A stretch of DNA of 64,000 nucleotides from Castanea sativa (GCF_040712315.1 NC_134017.1:21105822-21169821), one strand, 5' to 3'; counted from the stretch's first letter, positions 48,019 to 60,593 are shown. The notes: generated by a model not told the origin, from the sequence alone. Program-made: numbers and translations.

Positions 48019-48759
48019 TGATAGTGACGTTATTACAAGGTGACGGCACATTAAGAAGCTGACGGAAGTTCACCTGTTACATACTGAATGCACGTTAAGA
48101 AGCTGACGGCGATACGCTATCCGTCAACTACTGTCATTGACACCCCTTTAGCATTCATGGCCATGCCCCTTACGCAGCAACATTAAGCCGACGGATCACG
48201 TGGACGAGTCAGGGGTGACGACCTTGGCTGTAAGGTCTTTGGCTGATGTCCTTGGCTGACGGACCACGTTGGCGTACGTAAGCTGACGACAGTATAGGAG
48301 TTACACGTGGGCTGACGACCTTGGCAGGTGAAGGCTGAAGGAATAACCCAACTTTCATTTTTAGCCTATCTTGACCTCTGCTTATGTGAGCATAAGGAAA
48401 GTTCTTGCGCTACGCGTTCGACTTAGTTAATAAGATTCCTATAAGGAAAGGGCTCAATACAATAGGCAAAGATCCTCGAATTGCTCTCTTAAAAAGGAAA
48501 GTGCTTCTTCACCAAGGCGCATATTTCGGCCACACACTACTATATATACCCCAAGACCCTCATGACCCAAAGGTACGCACAATTACCTCAACTCTGGCAC
48601 TCTAGGGTTGTTTAAAGATTCTGACTTGATCGTCGGAGGGTCTTTGGCCGGCACCACACCGGTGCTCTCTGCCAACCACCTACTTTTTTTTTCTTCGCAG
48701 GTGTTGCTTCAAATCGGTGGAGTATTAGCAGCTTACTGGTGATCTTTTGGGCATCATCA
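48019..48759 (+). mobile_element. Solo LTR (gypsy-type) in exon of ARM copy 2
   Basis: 741 bp, ends TGATAG...CATCATCA, flanked by a perfect 5-bp duplication AGTTA at 48014-48018 and 48760-48764. The empty site is in copy 1 near 45033 (GAAGTTAGCACGCATATTC). A promoter CTATATATACCCC lies at about 48540-48552, giving plus orientation. The 5' half has repeated CTGACG(G/A) motifs. It is a typical LTR of gypsy elements in plants. Confidence 0.9.
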
Positions 48760-48901
48760 AGTTAGAATGCATATTCTTCAAATACTGATCTTAGTTTAGT
48801 TGACTGGTTCATGTCCAATTGTTAACTTGTTCGATTTTAATTTTTTCAAGTTTATTTATATTATATATTTGATTGGTGTACAAGGAAAGAGGAGAAAAAG
48901 A

Positions 48902-48903
<2 letters not shown>

Positions 48904-48942
<39 letters not shown>
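48904..48942 (+). repeat. TA dinucleotide repeat
   Basis: About 20 TA units after the end of the duplicated ARM segment. Confidence 0.85.
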
Positions 48943-48948
<6 letters not shown>

Positions 48949-49035
48949 TAATATTATTCATTTATATCCACTACTTTACATCAATATTTATAATTAATAC
49001 TACCTAAAAAAAATATTCACAATTAATGTGAAAAT

Positions 49036-49550
49036 TAGGGGTGTCAAGCTAATGGGTTTTTAAATCAAAATCACCATTTTTGGGTTGAAAAAAACTCAAA
49101 CCCAACTCATAACAAGAGTCCACATCCAACCCACGTGGGTCAGATTGGACTTTAATTTTATAAAGAAAAAAAAAAAAAACTATAGCATTAAAATAGCAAC
49201 AGTTAATAGTATTACAAGTGTTTGCTATCCATTCTAAGTGATATCAAATAATTTTATTCCAACTTAGTTGAGAAACAACATAGAACAACATAATTACATA
49301 AGTATTACAACGATTTGTTGCCCCTCACATATTTTGAAATGAGAAAATAATATAATAGGTTAGAGTTTCTAATTTATATCAAGGATCGAGGCAAAATAGT
49401 AATTAAAAAAATATATAATATATACTAAATATAGATAGGTCAAGTGGAGTCAGGCTAATTTATGATTCTACAATCTACTTAACCGAACCCAATGGATTGG
49501 ATCAAGTTTGCGTCAGTTTTGGCAAGTTACAAGTTGACTCCACACCCTTA
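49036..49550. mobile_element. hAT-like MITE
   Basis: 515 bp, ends TAGGGGTGTCAA and, on the other strand, TAAGGGTGTGGA; flanked by GTGAAAAT (49028-49035) and GCGAAAAT (49551-49558), a 7-of-8 match. Interior has 'aacccaac' and 'ggatcaag' phrases and no gene. Confidence 0.7.
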
Positions 49551-49689
49551 GCGAAAATATCCACATTTTACAACATGAACACAACATGAAACACGATAAC
49601 GCTTTGAAGCACTAGTACTACTTGTTTTAAAAAATACTACTTTAACACATCAAAAAGTTACTTAATCTATGTTAACATAGCATTTAAGA

Positions 49690-49815
49690 GAACTACATCC
49701 CTTAGCGTGATGGTCACTTCACAAGGTTCTAACTCTTGGGTCAACCGGCCAAGGGTTGAAATTTAAATCTTCAAGAAGAAGTTTCACACGCATATATATT
49801 AAAAACATCAACATT
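49690..49815 (+). mobile_element. Worn tRNA-derived SINE
   Basis: TAGCGTGATGGTCAC (about 49703-49717) resembles the A box of the SINE at 18.1 kb; GGTTGAAATTTAAA (about 49756-49769) may be its decayed B box. 'Tttcacacgcatatata' at the end also parallels that SINE. No clear duplication. Confidence 0.45.
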
Positions 49816-50800
49816 AAATTTCTTTACAAAAATCATATTTTAACACACCAAAGGAAAAAAAAAAAAAAAAAACCCACCACCATCGCGCGAAAGTAAAGTT
49901 AGAGGATTTATATGAATTTCAATTAAATTTAAAAAGGTGTAACTTACATTTTAGCCTCTCTTTTATAGGAATTTTTAAAAAAAAAAAAATTCACATGGCA
50001 GTACATGTGTCATTTGATGTGGCATAAATCTTTTTTTTTTTTTTTTGCCATTATGCATGTCAACATTTTTCATCACTTAAGGGCATGGATTATTATGACA
50101 GTACCAAAAGATGAGACTAAACTGTCACATTTCAAAACCTGAAGGAACAAATTATAAAAGGTAGGAACGAAATAAATATTTACACAAAACCAAAAGAAAA
50201 AACTTGTGAAAAATAGAGTCAGGATGCTAGGTTCTTGAAGTGAGGTAGTTTGTGGATACTACTACTTGGTAAATGGTAACCAACCCTACCACAGAGGAAG
50301 AATAATGACTAATGGAGCAATAGCTCTATTGCACCTGATCCGAATCCAATCACCCAATTCAATCCTTTCTCCTACCGAGTTTTCCAAGGGCGTCCTATTG
50401 AGAAGGAAAGTCAGGAGAATTTTATCTAACAAGTGGAAGAGTCAACAATTCTCCCAACAGTATCTGATCTGCTTCTTGGTAAAATTCTACAAGAGGTTTT
50501 CAGTTGAGGTTATAGGAGGCACTTGACATGCTCTTTCCTTTTATATCAAGTAATATATTGTTACTGCTGGTAAAGCCGCTAATTGTTTTCATATGCTCTT
50601 GGTTAGTTTTTTATCCAAAAAATACAAAATAAAATAAAAATAAAAACCCACCGAGATCACAATACTCATTAACTAGATCAACATCCATAATACATGGATT
50701 TTGCAGATTTTGGGGTCCATATACCCATGGCCAAAAAATGAGAACGAAGAACTAAATATATAAGTACATTTTTTCAGTTTAAAAAAAGTTCACACAAGCC
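49816..50800. other. Intergenic, no gene assigned
   Basis: An 86-codon open stretch on the plus strand at 50266-50526 is unrecognised and has no clear promoter, so it is not called as a gene. The end nearest 50806 is likely 3' UTR of the F-box/FBD gene. Confidence 0.4.
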
Positions 50801-50805
50801 TAAGA

Positions 50806-53557
50806 TTACAATATTACCAACTGGATGGATGGGGGTACCTTTGCTTCAAGCTGGCTCTTGGCAAGAAGTCTTGCAGTTTGTTCGATCTTCAAATTAGCAC
50901 TCGCAAAGGGAGTTCGCTTGACAATTTGATCGCGAGGATCAATCAAAATTTTCTCAAGTGCCACAGCATTCCTAATGAAGTACATGACAAACTCAAATTC
51001 ACACATGCGTCCAGCATATCCGTAAATTTCCAACACCTTGAGGTATTTATGTCGGCATTTGATACCCCTCCTCATTTTTCTTGTGTCATGATCTTCGACA
51101 TTTATCCATGGCATCTACAAAGAGAAAACGGAGTTATCTCATTATTGATAAAACACAAGTATAGAAAAAATATGTATATGCACCTAAATGAGTATCGATA
51201 GTAGCTGAATATAATTTACTAGAAAGAACAAATATGCAGATACAATCAGTAGACAATCAAGGGGGGAAGGAAAAAGCATCAAACTTGACAATTAGTTTGA
51301 TTGTAACAAATAAACTAGGAAAATGTCCCAAGCAACTGTCCAATACCAACCAGGATCTTACAGCGTTTACTAATATTACCTGTGACAGCTTTGGGATTAC
51401 ACACTGTATATATCTGTTATTACAAACGCTACCTCATAAGCTAAGCGCATGTTTTCTTCAGCTGAGCATCGAAAGATGGATTTAAGCAACTCTCAACAGA
51501 GATTCTGCATCATGAAATCATGGAAGGACTTATAATACCTTCCTTCACTAATGCCAAACATTTTTGGAAAAAGGCCATTGTGAATCATAAGGCCTAGGAA
51601 CTTACCATATCCAAATTTACTTTTTTATTTCGTAGACTGAAGATGACATTCTCAGACCCATAAAACATTCAATCCATCCAAGTTAGAGTCTAATTTGGTA
51701 AACAACAAAAATAGGCCTAAATAAATAGGCATGCTACTTACAAAAGCATAACTATTGGCTTAATTTCTTAAATTTCTTAGTTTGACTTATCTAATTCAAT
51801 CCCACAAGTAACCCATGGGTTTGAACTTCCAACCTGATCCTTCCAAGGTTGAGGTGTTATTACCATCCTTTCTAAGATTGGATAATAATTTACTAGAAGT
51901 GGTTCCACTAAAGCATATAAGTTCAATTATGAGAAAGAAATATATCCTTACAAAATATGAGTGCACGTAAGAGATTGCATAGAATATAACAGTTATGTCC
52001 AAAAGAAAAACCTTCAGATTGATTCATGATATGATATTAATTGCACAAACAGAGTGATGATTCATATCACAAATACCAACACAAACTAAACAAGAACAAG
52101 AAAACAAAACCATATAGTGTCAGCAAGAGGCAAGTCATCAAGCCTAAATATAGATATCCTGCAGATGAAATGGTTAAATCATCAATTAAATGATAGGAGG
52201 TGAAGAATATGCAAGAGCCAACACATACAAAAGCTGCATTTCAAACAGATGAGGCATGTTGTATGAGTGCATATCAAAGAATCATTATCTAGTATTTAAT
52301 AAACACTCACCTTCAACTCAAGTATCTGCAAGTAAGGGCATGCGTTTATCAAAGGAGTCAGTCCAAGGAGATTATCCTCTCCCCATGCTCCAACTTCTAA
52401 TACCAACTTTTTAAGATTTTTTAATCGAGGAAATAATTTACTACCTATTTCATCCTGGAGAAACCAAAAAAAAAAGAAAAAAAGTAAACAACGTGATAAC
52501 ATATGGGATGGAAAGAAAGGGCAAACACATAAAGAAATACTAACCACAAAGCCATCAATTAATTCAAGAGTAAGTACTTGTAGCTGAGAAAGACAGCGAG
52601 AGAACTGGGGGAGGTAGTCATTTAGCAACGGTCTACCGAAATATCCGTTTCCCACACCGATATAAAGATCAACAAGCAATGGCACATTTTTTATAAACAA
52701 GTCTATATCCAACCCCGCATACTTAAATGAAATAAGGCTTGTGTCAAAGATCTCAACATATTTTAAGCAAGTGCAGTAGACTACCTCCAAGTGTTTCAAA
52801 GAAAGGGACGATCCAGAAACTCTTAATTTTACCAAATGTCTTGATCCACATACAGACAATTGCTCAAGCTTGGGACAATTAGCTAAAAAGTACTCAATAA
52901 CTTCCTGAGTTATGCCAACATTCTTCAAATAAAGATCTTTGAGAAACTTAAAGCCACAAAATGTTGGAGTACGGGTGCTAAGAAGATTCAAACAAAATTG
53001 CTCACTAGAACACCCGCAACTTTGGCTTCTCCAAAGTCGTTTACACTTAGACCTACAACGCTTTGAAGACAAGGCATTATAAGGACGTTGCCCTAACAAG
53101 TCCATCTCAAGCCTCTGAACTTCCCTTGTCATTGCAAACTCGATCCAACTACTAATAGCATGCGTAGAATTTTGATCCAAATCAAAAGAAATCCTGAATT
53201 CATTTATAGTTGAGACTTCATATTGTCCCAAAACATGATCCACCCATTTGACATACATAGGCCCTGATTGAATTGTGTCTGTTGCCTTTGTAGCGTCAAA
53301 GTCAAGTATCGTAATAGATGTCCACAAATACCTCCATCTCCTACCAAGGATACTAGTAGCCACCGCTTCTCTTAGTGTCAATTGTGAAAGTATGGAAACA
53401 AGAGTTTCACTAGACAGGTTACTTATGTAATCCTCGGAAACAAATTTTCCCTGAAATAACGGATGAAAACAAAGAAAAAGAGTCAGCTAAATCATAAAAA
53501 CACTCAATTATAAATAAATAAATATTGGCAGGATGCAAGTCGCACCCTTTTCTCCAT
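50806..53557 (-). CDS. F-box/LRR/FBD protein, four coding exons
   Basis: Exons on the minus strand: 53557-53546 (MEKR), 53450-52545, 52454-52311 and 51114-50806, joining in one frame of 1371 bases (456 residues). The F-box is near residues 9-45 (EDYISNLSSETLVSILSQLTLREAVATSILGRRWRYLW). A leucine-rich middle follows (FLKDLYLKNVGIT, LEQLSVCGSRHLVKL) and the C-terminal FBD domain is in the last exon (MPWINVEDHDTRK..., YLKVLEIYGYAGR...EFVMYFIRNAVALEKILIDP). Acceptors are TTATTTCAG, GGTTTCTCCAG and TTTGTAG; donors GTTAGT and GTGAGT are good, while GTGCGA after the 12-base first exon is weak. F-box proteins recruit substrates to SCF ubiquitin ligases; the substrate is unknown. No stop breaks it, so it looks functional. 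A start within exon 2 is the alternative. Confidence 0.82.
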
Positions 53558-53934
53558 TGATTGAATCCCGCTAATTCTTCGTTTGCTATGATGCAAACAA
53601 GCAGAGATCTGCTAAGCAAAAATCAGATGCACATTGAAAATTTGAAATTAGTGCCCAAGAAACAATAATTTGATGAAAAGACAGAAACTTGTTAGCAATT
53701 TAGCAAATTTTAGTTTATGCTTAAAAATAAAAAAAACAAGTTTAGCAAATAATAATACCATGCAAAATTGATCAAGGTTTAAGACCTTAAATACAGATCA
53801 GATCTTTCATAAAAATAAAAATAAAAATACAGATCAGATCAGTCTAAGCCTACCACTATTTCAACTCCTCCAAAACTTTAAAAACAGAACCACGAAAAAC
53901 CAACAAAAATCCCTCTTTTTCCAATCAAGGCGAG

Positions 53935-54130
53935 GTAAGAGAGGTAGGGAGGAAGGAGCGGCGTCTGCGGAGAGGTGGAGGAGTGAGCGGCGTCTGCAGC
54001 GAGATGGAGGAGTGAGCGGCGTGGTTAGGGAGGAGCTAGCGATCTCTGCGGCGAGGTGAGGGATGAATGTGCGGCTAGGTGGATGAGTGAGCAGCTCGGT
54101 GAGGGAGGCAGGGACCGACGAGACCAGTGA
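53935..54130 (-). repeat. GC-rich imperfect repeat in the leader of the F-box/FBD gene
   Basis: Repeats of 'gtggaggagtgagcggcgtctgc' type phrases (two close copies near 53975-54020, then weaker ones). In this AT-rich window the GC richness fits a transcribed leader or promoter-near region. Confidence 0.55.
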
Positions 54131-54273
54131 GGTGGAGGAGGGACCGGCGGCAGCAAGTGAGAGAGAGAGAGAGAGTGAGGGAGAGGGAGGGGTGGCTGAG
54201 AGTGAAGGAGAGAGAGGCGGCTGAGAGGTGAAAAATTAGGATCAGGAATATGTTTTTAGAAGCGATGGAGCAG

Positions 54274-54281
54274 TATTTATA
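54274..54281 (-). promoter_or_regulatory. TATA box of the F-box/FBD gene
   Basis: TATAAATA on the minus strand about 720 bases before the first coding exon. It would place transcription start near 54245, just before the GC-rich leader at 53930-54230, with a 5'-UTR intron before the small first coding exon. Confidence 0.5.
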
Positions 54282-54299
54282 CCTATGCTTTTAATATTT

Positions 54300-56065
54300 T
54301 TTTAATTACAACCTCAAATTTTGGATATTTAAATTTTAAACTCTAAAATTTCAAAATTTTAATTTTGTTGTTAAATGACACATCATCGTACCAATGTATT
54401 TTATATTTGTCAAATCAGCCACAAAACTAAGTCATTTTAGTGATGACCAAATGAAGAGCTGACATACATCAAAACTACGTCGTTTTAAGTATAAACTTAA
54501 AACAAAAACCGCTGGCCTAGACGACACAATTTCAAGCTAAATTCTAAAATTTAAAAACAAAGAACACGAATAACTCACACCTCCCTAGCCCAAACCCCTT
54601 GGCTCAGACTGAACCCAGATAGACCATCAACTCACCTTGTGATCCCAAGGGGCAGCGGCGAAGAACCCAGGCGACAACAGTGACAGTGGCGGCCACACCG
54701 ATAGTGAGCTGCCCTTCTCTTTCTCTCTTTTCGGATTTGGCTTGTGTAGTCTTAAATCCTACTTCCCAACATTAAATCGTGGCATCACACCAATACAATA
54801 GTAAATTTAAACCATTGGAAAAATGAAATTGAAAAACATTTGCTTCATTTCGGGACTAAGTTTTAGAAAGGATGTGATTATAAGACCGTCCCTCTCTAGC
54901 TCTCAAAAAATTAAATAAATAAATAAAAAGCTCTTAGACCGAAGCTCTAACAAACCTTTTAAAGTACATAGAAAGTGTTGTAGGAACTAAGGTTTTTGAT
55001 ACGTACACTATTTTTGGAGAGGGAATATATAGCATCACACGCACGCTAGAGATGGGATTTTTTTTTATTTTTTTGGTTCCACGGCAGTTTCAATTTATTT
55101 TTTATTTTATGAAGAAGTTGTATTAGTGCTTGACTACTAATGTGAGAGAGAAATTTAGAGGTGGAAAAAAAACAAGTTAGTGATTAAAAAAAATGCTACA
55201 TTTGTGGAAAAAAAAAACAGTTTTATTATTTTCTTTTCAAAAAAAAATTCTACTAATACTTGACAACTAATGTGAGAGAAAAATGTGAAGGTGGGAGAAT
55301 TTTTTTTTTTATATAGCTAAAAATTAGGAGTTTTTAAATTACTAATTTTACACATATGTTTCTATGATTTAAGCCTTAAAAACTGATGAATTTGAGGGTA
55401 TTTTGGGCCTCTAAATTGAGGATCTCAAATAGAGAAACTCCTTAAATAATAATATAGATAATATAATAAAGGATAAAATTTGGATTTGACTAAAAAATCC
55501 CGATTTATCTGAACCTTTTAGATTTAATTGATGAAATTCTAGCTCCACTACGTTTAGAATCTAAAAAACACAATGTGAGCTACAATGACTAAACTACCCA
55601 ACTTATTAGGACTCTAGGAGCAATAGCATCTGTCAGTCTAAATTTTTCCATCTATTTTAGCATAAGAGCCTACTTTTTCTATTTTACACTACCACTTTTT
55701 CAAAATACCTACATCAGTTTATCTATTATACACCATTTTTTATTTAAATAATATTTTTCTCACATTTTTTATTATATCACACCTACCCACATACAGCCCC
55801 ACCCACCATTAGCTCAAGCCGAAGGGGAAGAGAGAAAAAAAGAATTAAAAAATTATTTACACATGAACATAATATATGCATAACTACTGTAGCAATTTTG
55901 CATATGAATAGTGTTATAGATGGATTGATGTGTGTAGTTTTTGAGCAAAATTGTGTAAAACTCAACAGTTTTTCTATTTTGCACTTACTGATGCAAGTGC
56001 ACTAAAAACAACTCCGACGTTATAAGAACAATAGCAAATACCAAATTTTAACGTTAATAAAACAA
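54300..56065. other. Intergenic, no gene seen
   Basis: A GC-richer patch at 54590-54760 has no clear open frame. The stretch 55615-56030 has the look of a worn MITE ('ggagcaatagcatctgt' at one end, 'acaactccgacgtt' at the other), but the ends could not be fixed. Confidence 0.4.
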
Positions 56066-56071
56066 TAGTAA

Positions 56072-56270
56072 GTGTGCGTTTGAGTTAAGATTAAAAAGTA
56101 AAGTTATTTCACTATTCAGCTTATTTTTTCTACTATTTATGAGCCTCACTGCACTTTTTGGCACTATTCATGAGTTCCACTGTACTATTTCAACTAAGTT
56201 TTACCTTTATCTACAGTACTTTCAGTAATAATTTTTCAGTTTCAGCAAAATAAACGATATTCAAACACCC
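56072..56270. mobile_element. 200-bp Harbinger-like MITE
   Basis: 199 bp, begins GTGTGCGTTTGAG, ends CAAACACCC, flanked by TAA (56069-56071 and 56271-56273). The same size and similar ends as the MITE in the WAK kinase exon at 19350, so likely one family. Confidence 0.7.
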
Positions 56271-56812
56271 TAAATAAACTAAATTACTAATGACACATTG
56301 GCACTTATTACTTCTCACATCACTTATGTTCTGTTTTAATGGAAGAGGAAGTGGAGTAGAGGAAATGAGAGTAATTTAAATTATCTTATTTTAATGTTTT
56401 TTAAGGGAGGAGGGGGGAGATTTAGAGGAGTTTGGAGAGGTTCGGACTAACTATTTCTAACCCCTCATTTTTAATTCCTCCCAAATTGAAGATATTTTGG
56501 AGAGAGAGTAAATTTAATCATTTCCTTTCTTGTCCACCCTAATTTTTAAAATATCGAAACAAGAGGAAATGGCTAATTATTCCTCTCCCCCTTAATTTTA
56601 AAAACATCCAAACAAGGTAAATGATAACCATTCACTTTAACTCTTCTCCCCACTACTCAACTCCACTCTACTCTCCTCTCCCTCTAAACTTCCAAGCATA
56701 GCATTAGTTGTTGGCTTCTTCTATTTCTTATCATCCCAACTACCCGTATGGACACCAACTACACAAACATACACCCCCTTCGTAGAAAATCAAACTCTTA
56801 CAATTACTCTAA

Positions 56813-57524
56813 GGGCATGTTTGTTTGGAGATGAAATATGGTGGATGGAAAACTTTTTTTGAGTATATTTGATTGGATGGGGGAGGAAGGAAAATAAATA
56901 GCAGGGTTCAAGTGTTTTCTTCTCGGACTCACCAAAAAGTTTTTTCCCCCAAATTTGGAGAAAACTGAGGGGGAAACTTATGAAGTGAGCTCCAAAAATA
57001 CCCCTTGTGTTAGACTTCACCTCTAATGTGTTGATTTTTTTTTCTTTCTCTATTAACGTGTTGCCTTGTTTTTTCTTTAATTTTTTCGTTCTCTGTTAAT
57101 GCGTTGCCTTCTCTCTTTTTTTCTTTGATTTTTTCTTTCTCTGTTAATGTGTTGACTTTTTTTTTTTCTTTGATTTCGTCTGGACGTGTTGGCTTTTTAT
57201 TTTATTTTATTAAGAAAATAGTTTTGAGTTAATTTCTTATGCCATTTAAAAATAAAAATAAAAACTTTAATGAAGTGTCCATCTATACACATTTTTTTTT
57301 AAAGTATAATCTATTACTTTTTATTTTATTTAATAGGGACATGAAGGTAAATTTATACAAACTTTATTTTCAACCAAATAAAAAAGTTCTCCATTACTCC
57401 ACTTTTTCACCCTCCCAACTAAACACATATGAGGGAAACTAAAATCTTTTCTATACTCCCACTTCTCCATCATCTTTCTATTTTCTATCTTCCCAATTTT
57501 CCATTTTCCCAACCAAACGGACCC
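56813..57524. mobile_element. PIF/Harbinger-like element
   Basis: 712 bp with ends GGGCATGTTTGTTTGG and, on the other strand, GGGTCCGTTTGGTTGG; TAA on both sides (56810-56812 and 57525-57527). Interior has three 'tctctgttaa(t/c)g(t/c)gttg' type repeats around 57040-57160. No transposase. Confidence 0.8.
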
Positions 57525-57572
57525 TAATGGACCCATAATATTTTTTTTTGGTTAAAATACGATATCATTAAA

Positions 57573-59250
57573 TCAAAAAACTACATCCAACTCAGAACAA
57601 AATCTGTTAAAAAATACACCATTACAGTCATCCACCAAAGCCTTAGCTAAGTCCGCAGGCGGACTTGTACACAAAATGTAATCTAGCTCTTGATCAGCCC
57701 CTAGTCTAGCCATCAGATTAGCACACCAGTTTGCCTGGCGGTAGCAGTGATTAAATTGAACTTGCTGAAATCTAGTCATCAATTGCCTGCAATCATCCAA
57801 AATGGGAGATATTATATGATTTACATAGTCAGAATTTTGAAAAACATCCACAACCACTTTGGCATCTTACTCAACAATAAGGCAGGAAATATTCAAGCTA
57901 CAACACAACATAAGACCATCCCTAAGCCCCCAAAGTTCAGCAGTAAAACTGTTTGTCGCTCCAACATGTCTTGTGAATCTCGCAACCCAATTTCCATGCT
58001 CATCCCTAACTACACCTCCACATCCAACCCGCTCCATACAACCTATAACCGAGCCATCAGTGTTTGATTTCTTTCACCCTGTTGGAGGTTTCTCCCAACG
58101 GATTCTTTTGCTAATTTTGTGGACTAGGATTCGTGGTGAAGTCACACAATACATAAACCCCAAAGTTTGGTTGTGAATCTCCATAGACAGATTTGAATTT
58201 GGATTTGGATTTTTCTTATTGAAGACAAATGAATTTCTGCTCTTCCATATGCTCCACATAGCAAAGTTGAAAATGATTTCCCATGGTGGCTTCCCTTGTA
58301 TGAGACTGCTACTCACTTTCCTATTGTTTTGAAGCCAATTATGCAAATTACTCCTCCAAAATTCACTTCTTGTTTCATTCACACCCAGCTGAACCTAAAC
58401 TTGCTTTCCCTTGGACAATCTCTAAAAGCATGCAAGATGGTTTCTGGTTCTCTTTGGCAGATGGACACCATTCTTCATCCACGAATCCTCTTCTTGTAAG
58501 GCAAGTTTTAACTCCTATACTATTGTGAATACATCTCCATAGGAATGTCTTGATTTTAAGGAGTGTTTCTAATTTCCAAATCCAGCTAGCATTTATAATG
58601 CCCATATCGTCCACCTCTCTAGCAAAGGAATAGGTACTTTCGAGATCAAACATACCTCTTGCATTACCTCTCCAATCTATCCTATCCCTACCTCCATCCC
58701 CTAAAGATATAGGAATGGTTTGGATGGTCGATTTAATTTCAGGTGGAAGCTCAAAGGGACTTCGATTCCAATCCTAACCTCTATCCATCAATAAATCTTT
58801 AATCTTCCATTGGCTTGCTTCATGGGTTAAAAGGGTTATGAATAAGACTACGGATAGGACCTTTACATGTCTAGTTGTCCAACTAAAAGTTGACTGTGCT
58901 GCCTCTATGAACCATCCACATGCTGCCTTTGTTAAAAGTCTCCCTACCCTTCTTAATAGCTCTCCAAATTTAGGAACAATACAATCTATCCACATTAACA
59001 GCATTTAATCTCCTATTGCTGCAATATTTCCTTTTCAGCACTTGAACCCACAAAGCATCTTCTTCCGTGTGAAACCTCCAATTCAACTTGGCAAGGAGTG
59101 TAGTGTTTCTACCCTTTGCCTCTTGCAAATCCAGCCCACCTTCTTCTTTAGGTTTTATTACTTTCTGCCAGCCAATCCAATGAATTTTCCTCGTAGTCTC
59201 TGATGAACCCCATAGAGAGTTTCTATTAACCCGGTCTATGCCATCCAATA
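57573..59250 (-). pseudogene. LINE ORF2, C-terminal zinc-binding and RNase H-like part
   Basis: KIHWIGWQKVIKPKEEGGLDL (about 59200) starts the linker; LKIKTFLWRCIHNSIGVKTCLTRRG (about 58560) is the zf-RVT segment; FNFAMWSIWKSRNSFVFN (about 58280-58230) follows; the last open stretch 57857-57573 has HCYRQANWCANLMARLG, typical of the RNase H C-terminus, and ends at a stop 32 bases before the poly-A tail. Confidence 0.8.
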
Positions 59251-59269
59251 TTCTTCCTGGTAAATAAGT

Positions 59270-60500
59270 GCCTTACATGACATAGGAAGGAATTGTTGCC
59301 GAGGAAGCTTGAATTAGAACAGCCCAGCCAGCTAAGGAAAACATATTTGCTTTCCATCCCGACAGCTTTTGCTTGCCTCTATCCAGGATAAAATTGAATT
59401 CATGAGTACTTGATGGGAAATCCAAGATATTTTTCAAGAGAGGGCGTGGATGCAAACCCAAGTATATCACATAACGATTCTCTTGTATCCCTATCCACAT
59501 CAGGAGAGAAATACATTCTTGACTTGGAAATGCTCACTGATTGCCCCAACCTGCTACAAAATTCATCAAGGACATCTTTAATAGTAGCATAATTCATCCC
59601 ATCTGCCTTTCGGAATAAAACTAAGTCATCTGCAAAGAGTAAATGCAAAAAAACTGGCCCACTTTGAGATGCCTTAATAGGCAGCCACATTTTTGCCTCA
59701 CATTTTTCTTGAATAAGTTGACCAAGGAAGTCCATACACATGATAAACAAGTATAGGGAGAGTGGGTCTCCTTGCCTTATCCCTCATGATGGATAAATGG
59801 GGTCCAAGGCTTCTCCATTAACCAAAATTGAGGTCAAAACTGTGGAAACGTAGCTCATAATGATATCAATAAGATCAACGGGCAAATTGGCTCTAATAAG
59901 CATGCCTCTTATAAAGCTTCACTCAAGCTTATCGTACGCTTTCTCTAAGTCCACTTTTAGTGCCATATATCCCACTTTTCCCTTCTTTTTACTAAGGGTG
60001 TGTGTAATTTCTTGCACTATGATTGCATCATCAATGCCTTTCCTCCTCGGCATAAATGCAGTTTGAAGAGGGGATATAAGCTTCTCCAAATAAGGCCTAA
60101 GTCTAGCAACAATAGTCTTCGTTATCACTTTATAGACTGTATTACATAGACTAATTGACCTATAGTTGCCCAATGTCTTCGGTCCTTGAATCTTTGGAAC
60201 GAGGGCAATGTGAGTCCTATTCAAGAATTCTCACACTTTCCTCTCAACAAAGACTTTCTTCACCAAATGAATCACAGAATTGCCAACAATCAACCAAAAT
60301 CTGTGAAAGAATTTCGCGTGCAAACCATCCGGCCCTAGGGCCTTAAATGCCTTTAAAGACCACAAGGCATTTTTAATCTCCTCCACCAAAGCATCCCCAC
60401 TAATGCTATCCCTTTCCTCGTTGGATAATCTACCCTGCCAAATAGTGGTAAAAGGAATAGACCAAGAAGCACTATATAGTGAAAAGCTGTACACTTCATT
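59270..60500 (-). pseudogene. LINE ORF2, reverse transcriptase part
   Basis: Motifs appear in order: GPDGLHAKFFHRFW (about 60330-60290), LVPKIQGPKTLGNYRSISLC (about 60200-60140), FMPRRKGIDDAIIVQE, VDLEKAYDKLE (about 59950), and the catalytic FADD (about 59627) followed by KSRMYFSPD. This is the classical non-LTR RT order. The frame changes several times, for example near 60231 and 59919. Confidence 0.85.
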
Positions 60501-60593
60501 GAAACCACTCCTAATGAAATCTTTTTTGCCTCTTCCTCATACAACCACTCTCCCACTAAGTCTTTAATAGCCAAAATCCGAATCCTTTTCCTT

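Larger units (their letters stand above)
45636..48795 (+). pseudogene. ARM-repeat gene fragment, copy 2 (tandem duplicate)
   Basis: Homologous to 42526 onward. Exon blocks: 45741-45933 (FERMLNEMLSHLERQPRDKE... to NDDETVLL), 46654-46718 and 47953-48018 continuing at 48765. The donor of the first is GCTAGA instead of GTGAGA, and the acceptor of the second is CTG instead of CAG, so splicing is lost. The first exon also has a 12-base duplication (ATGAGATGTTAA-type) and lost one codon. A solo LTR splits the third exon and the fourth was not recognised. It diverged more in exons than would be expected under selection. Confidence 0.7.

Noticed and set aside
50266..50526. An 86-codon plus-strand frame downstream of the F-box/FBD gene
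   Set aside because: Not recognised and probably in or near the 3' UTR of the opposite gene.
51796..52002. Minus-strand open frame of 68 codons
   Set aside because: It lies in the third intron of the F-box/FBD gene and has no recognisable domain.
53419..53619. Separate 66-codon minus-strand protein
   Set aside because: It overlaps the first exon and intron of the F-box/FBD gene in another frame; the spliced model explains it better.
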